Positions 59,866-64,000 of a stretch of DNA of 64,000 nucleotides are shown piece by piece. The position numbers were made by a program, and so were the translations under genes. The notes beneath the pieces are model-generated. The model did no database searches. It saw nothing but the letters and a program-made list of their open reading frames with translations, and was not told the DNA's origin. The stretch covers positions 33,519,180-33,583,179 of the forward strand of contig CM067066.1 of the NCBI GenBank assembly GCA_033980235.1, written 5' to 3'. Position 1 is the stretch's first letter. Each line of letters opens with the position of its first letter. This DNA is from Diadema setosum. Lineage: Eukaryota; Echinodermata; Echinoidea; Diadematoida; Diadematidae.

Positions 59866-62130
59866 ATTTATTGCTTGAGCAGACAGCAGTCACTGAAGCT
59901 AGTGGTGTTCAAGTTTAAAAGAATGAAGAGAACAATTGTCATGTTGACACACAGGCATATCACTGATTAAGGAACACCTAAAATTTACACCCTAAATCCA
60001 TTCCATGTTCATATCGGCTCAAATAAAGAGCATAAAATCAGAAACAGTCCAGAATCTAGACTTTCACTTCACAACCTCTTGCCTGTTACATTTTTGGAAG
60101 CATTTCTCTTTCTTGTTTGTTTGCTGTTGTTACTGTTGCTGGGTTTTGTTTTGTTTTTCATTTCTTTTTTTTTTTTTCATTTCTTCTTCTTTTGTTTTTT
60201 GCCATTATTAGGATATTCCCCACCTTGCTGCATTCACCTGCAGTATTCAAATACAACCACGTGAGACTAAAACGGTAGTTTGCACAAGCCGAGTGCATTA
60301 TTTGTAATTCTAACACTAACAGGAGGAAGGAGTTGTCTGCCCCCCCCCCCCCCCAAACACACAGCAACTTACATGCTACAATTTATGTCATCATTTTAAT
60401 ACCTACTACAGAGTTAGGGAAGTTAGGGTGACTCATCAAAAAAAAAAAAAAAAAAGATTGAACTGGTCTGCTGTCGATAACCCTGATGACCCTCTCACAT
60501 CCTAACATCCTCCATGGGACATCCTACAGCCAATCCTCAGAAATAAAAATGGAAAAAAAAAAAACGACAACACACAACAAAAAAGCATTGTTATCAAATC
60601 ACAGGGTTAAGGTGTTGGGCTATCACTTACTACACTGGCATCTGTGTAACAGGTGTAACAGCAGCATACTTTCTTGTTTCAACCCATTGTACATCATACC
60701 AAAATGCGCCTTAAACCCACTGGCGCGCAGATCCCCCATTTTGTGGGCATGCATTTTGTATATGAAAACTTGAGTGGCCCACTACCCGAGAGACTCCCTT
60801 GAAATAGAACACATAGAAATAATCTAGCCAATCACACAGCTCCTTACTGGGAACCAGGAGACATTTTTCATTCAAATTACCATAGTTTCAATGCTTACTT
60901 GGCTATTTCATTTCTAAGGGTAGGCATCTTTTGCAAAACTAATAAGTATTCATTCAGAAGCCATGCAGCATCTTGGTTGCCTGAAAGATGAATCATCCAT
61001 TAATGTATAGCGCACTGATTGTGATAATTGTTCAACTGCTCCATGTGTTTAGCGTGCCTGGCCTACTGTGTGTGTAACAAAAGTATTATTTTGAGTTGGC
61101 ACACAAGGTGTTAGTTCCATGGATCATTTAATTTCTGCCCTTTTTGTGTAGCAGACAAGAATTATCTTTTTGTAGCATTGAGTAGCAAAACTGAATTCTC
61201 AAAACCACTATTTCTTGGAACTTCGTGAACAGGCTCACACATGTGCCCCTCCCAGTGACTGTGAAACCTCAACAAGAATGTACCGTTAAATGTGAATGAT
61301 ACAGCACAGTTCTGCTGGAACAAAAGTCAAGGCAGAGGTGACACACACTATCATCTCACAGAAAGTAGGAAGTATCACAGACATCACCCAGCTTTGAGAA
61401 ACTCTACTGCATTAGAATATCTGTAATAAGGCCGTATGAGGGAGAAGGCTGTCAATTTTTCTAAATTCTATTTTGAGTCTCAGATATAGTCCTGAACATA
61501 TTCTAAGCAGTTTCCCTCAAAAATATGACAAAGTGTGTCTAGACAATTAGGTTGAGCACAAAACAAAGAGATTTCTGTGACTAAGTATTAAAAACATTAA
61601 CATAAAAAAAAATCTAAAAAAAAAACAACAAACAAACCTGTGGAACACAAATGTGAATCTTTTTTGGCATCTAGAAAGGTCATATTCATAGCAGTTTTCA
61701 GAATTCACATTAACATTGCTCATGAACAAATTCAATATCACACGACTAAATTGTGAGGAAAATCCTTGATAAACCATGATAAGAACTTTCATGATTTAAT
61801 GTCATTAAAAAAAAGAAAAAAGAGATAGCTTGTTGAACTGATTTCTACATCCCTCATGCTGATTCTTGTCCAACAGGTTTTTAGAAAAAAATATAATTGT
61901 AGTTCAAATTGAGAGGAGAGAGTGAGGGGTACTGTTTTAATACACACACCAAAAACCTTTTCTGGGTAGGTTTCCATAGCAACCTACCCATTCATGCATG
62001 AAGGGGTGTGGTTACAATCCATGCGCATGATTTGTCATTCTGTTTGGAGTATTGCACATGGTATGTGTGTTGAGTGCATCAAAGGAATGTTACCATGAGG
62101 GCGTCTTAACAGAAGGGTTGTCAGGGTAAT

Positions 62131-62359
62131 TACTGTATACGCCATATATTTCGCGAATCGGGAATTCCCAACGATTTCGCAGGTGGTCAAATTCGCGATC
62201 GTGGAGTCGTGTACTGAACGAAGAAAGTGTACATGCGTACATCACATCCACATTTGGATCAGAGTCAATATTTTCACGTGTCTTTAATTTCGCGAATAGC
62301 ACTTGACTCACGAAATTCGCGAAAATAAAAACCTTGCGAAATATTCGGCGTATACAGTA
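62131..62359. mobile_element. TACTGTATACGCC MITE
   Basis: Perfect TACTGTATACGCC inverted ends and an interior of TTTCGCGAA, TTTAATTTCGCGAA and GCGAAAATAAAA words. It shares the design, but not the ends, of the families at 7734 and 12676. Confidence 0.85.
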
Positions 62360-62606
62360 CCCAAGCTGGTTAGGGCAGAATTTGCCAAATGTTACGACAG
62401 CGTCTGAGCAACATTTTGCAGAAACTGTTTAATTAACAGGCAGGGTAAAAAAAAAGATTGCCTGGGCGTTGTTGTGGTAATTCTAATTTGAAAGGCTGGG
62501 TTAAAACAGGGTTTGGACACCCTATGAGGCTGAGGTGTTAAAAAAAAAAAAAAAAATGTATCAAGGCCCATTATGTTAAAAACACCAATCTTAATGGTAC
62601 TTTAAA

Positions 62607-62938
62607 AAGGTATTGTTTACCACTAGGGGCAGTGATTCAAACAATTTTCAAGTTATCACATTTGATGCATATGTGTAGGTCACTTGGATTGAATCACAAA
62701 ACATCCTACCACCAAAAAAAATGCAATAAAGCCTGTATTAAAATATAAGAATATCACAATTTTTCTTGATAAACCATAGCTGTAGATGATTTATTATAGA
62801 AACAATTTTATCATAATTATTGTTCATACTGATTAACATTTTTACATTGGTTGTTTCTATTCCTACTTCAAATTCATCATTCTTTTGAAGTACTAAGGCT
62901 GGGTTTGTGTTTCATCTGCAAATGGCAAATAATGCCTT
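62607..62938. mobile_element. AAGG-ended element, copy 2
   Basis: AAGGTATTGTTTACC and, inverted, AAGGCATTATTTGCC ends. The interior aligns with 7992-8360 along its length (GATGCATATGTGTAGGTCA, CATTGGTTGTTTCTAT, GGCTGGGTTTGTGTTTCATC). Confidence 0.75.
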
Positions 62939-63685
62939 TGAAAGTGGCCATCACACCTTCACAAATCTCACATTATGCTATGATGTGTGCGTGATTTCAG
63001 TGTGAAGTGGGTCCAAAACATCACCAAGATCTTTAGGTATCAAGTGAGAAAAAAAAAAAAAAATTAATTTCAGGTTTGAATTTGACCCTCAGCATCACTC
63101 AATTGGCTAAACACACTCTGCTTGGAATGGTTTCTTCCAGCCTTATCTCTTCATAAGGGCATAATTAGTGCATGTTTAGGAGGTTTCTTGCAAATACTGA
63201 TAATCTGCCTACAACTTTATACACTGTATGACTCTCTCCCCATGCTTTTGAAATTGCACTCTTCCACCAAACTGAAAATGGGACTATTTTCATCTCCGTA
63301 TGACAGCTGCTGTGGTTCTGAGGTTTGGCAGGGGAGTAATAGGCATCCACACTCTGCTTTTAAAATGTGTAGTTCAAATACTGTAGCCTGCAGCAGCAGC
63401 ACTTTTACTACTTGTACTTGAAGCCAAGCTCATGCACAGTGCAAAAATAAGAATATGGACTTCAAATCAAGAAGAATAAAGAGCACTGTCATGTCAATCA
63501 GCTGATGCAAAGCAAGGATTCTGACAAATCTGATGACTTTCATACTTCCACTTTTATATACGTTTTTAAAGGATTAAAACAAACATAAGATCTCAGTCAC
63601 GGTCTGCTGCAAATATATTATGCATTATTCACCGGCACACAGAATCTCTGATGACTTATCAAAGAAACTTAAAAATAAAGCTCAC

Positions 63686-63834
63686 TAACTGTTGCAACAA
63701 CTGTTCTAAGATCAGCATGCGGTGAAGGTCATGGAAGGTTGCAGTGCAATCAGCAACAGTAATATCAGAACTATAGCCACACAGTTCTTCATTCAGAGTC
63801 CAAGAGTGTTTGCGATCAACACTACACCATATTT
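63686..63834 (-). CDS. Candidate exon of unknown identity
   Basis: On the minus strand a pyrimidine-rich tract ending AAAG precedes 149 bp that is open and compositionally unlike the flanks, then TTA|GTGAGC. It would enter in phase 1 and leave in phase 0, which could join the phosphatase exon at 53788, but its protein (CSVDRKHSWTLNEELCGY, later DCTATFHDLHRMLILEQL) does not resemble the family's N-terminus. I do not recognise it. Confidence 0.25.
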
Positions 63835-64000
63835 CTTTAAAAAAAAAAAGAAAAGAACCACCAGAGTTTGGGCAATAATGTAGCACTTGCTGTATTACAG
63901 TGAAGCTGATGAATTCATCATGAAGTATGGTAAAGCAAGACTTCTCCCATCTTATACTGTGTAATAACTATAAATGGCAGAGGCATTCCATAAATCTGAT

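Larger units (their letters stand above)
53789..64000 (-). other. Upstream region of the phosphatase gene (probably intron 1)
   Basis: No exon matching the expected short N-terminal segment (ending phase 0 before DIQKES) was found on the minus strand. In 53789-55970, 56340-57340 and 59870-62130 I see homopolymer and A-rich tracts (for example 55806-55819 and 60340-60354) but no supported gene. Confidence 0.6.

Overview
The window is AT-rich, intron- and repeat-dominated animal genomic DNA. I infer a marine deuterostome invertebrate, most probably an echinoderm, from the mix of a vertebrate-like phosphatase gene, a Gmr1-like Ty3/gypsy element with a SCAN-like Gag, and many TA- or TTAA-flanked foldback MITEs. 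The species is not proven from sequence alone.

The host gene is easy to miss because every exon is short. Six minus-strand exons (53692-53788, 53088-53188, 51654-51752, 44258-44407, 4655-4864, 1-121) have GT-AG boundaries and compatible phases. They encode about 260 residues of a PTPN1/PTPN2-type non-receptor protein tyrosine phosphatase catalytic domain: the phosphotyrosine-recognition loop, a YINASLI strand, the [12 protein letters not shown]-loop and the GLIQT Q-loop. The first coding exon was not found (probably above 64000) and the C-terminal tail lies below position 1. The general-acid loop reads WSD instead of the usual WPD.

Nearly everything else is intronic mobile DNA. The 39.4-kb intron between exons 44258-44407 and 4655-4864 carries most of it. 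Its largest occupant is an almost pristine LTR retrotransposon (35026-40867), inserted antisense to the host gene, with 1120-bp LTRs that differ at about three positions and a 4-bp target duplication. Its single 1045-codon ORF encodes Gag, protease and a complete integrase but no reverse transcriptase or RNase H. The same intron holds a broken non-LTR retrotransposon (about 29480-31080), a 158-bp tandem array with regularly spaced perfect DR1 nuclear-receptor motifs (16950-17600), a 1.06-kb GACGCAC-type repeat inserted into a foldback element, and a 372-bp element with 103-bp terminal direct repeats around a tRNA-like sequence.

Small DNA elements fall into recognisable families: (a) TACTGTAAAA-ended MITEs with internal TTCGCGAA motifs; (b) AGGGAT-ended foldbacks flanked by TTAA; (c) CCC...GGG-ended piggyBac-like MITEs flanked by TTAA; (d) AAGG-ended elements flanked by TA; (e) long foldbacks with GGGC..GTTCATGCG ends. 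Several are nested so that a second copy preserves the empty site. The best case is 2038-4088, where three TTAA-flanked elements are stacked. The last 10 kb (53789-64000) holds a 2.5-kb terminal-inverted-repeat element (57346-59865), more MITEs and one unassigned candidate exon near 63686-63834.
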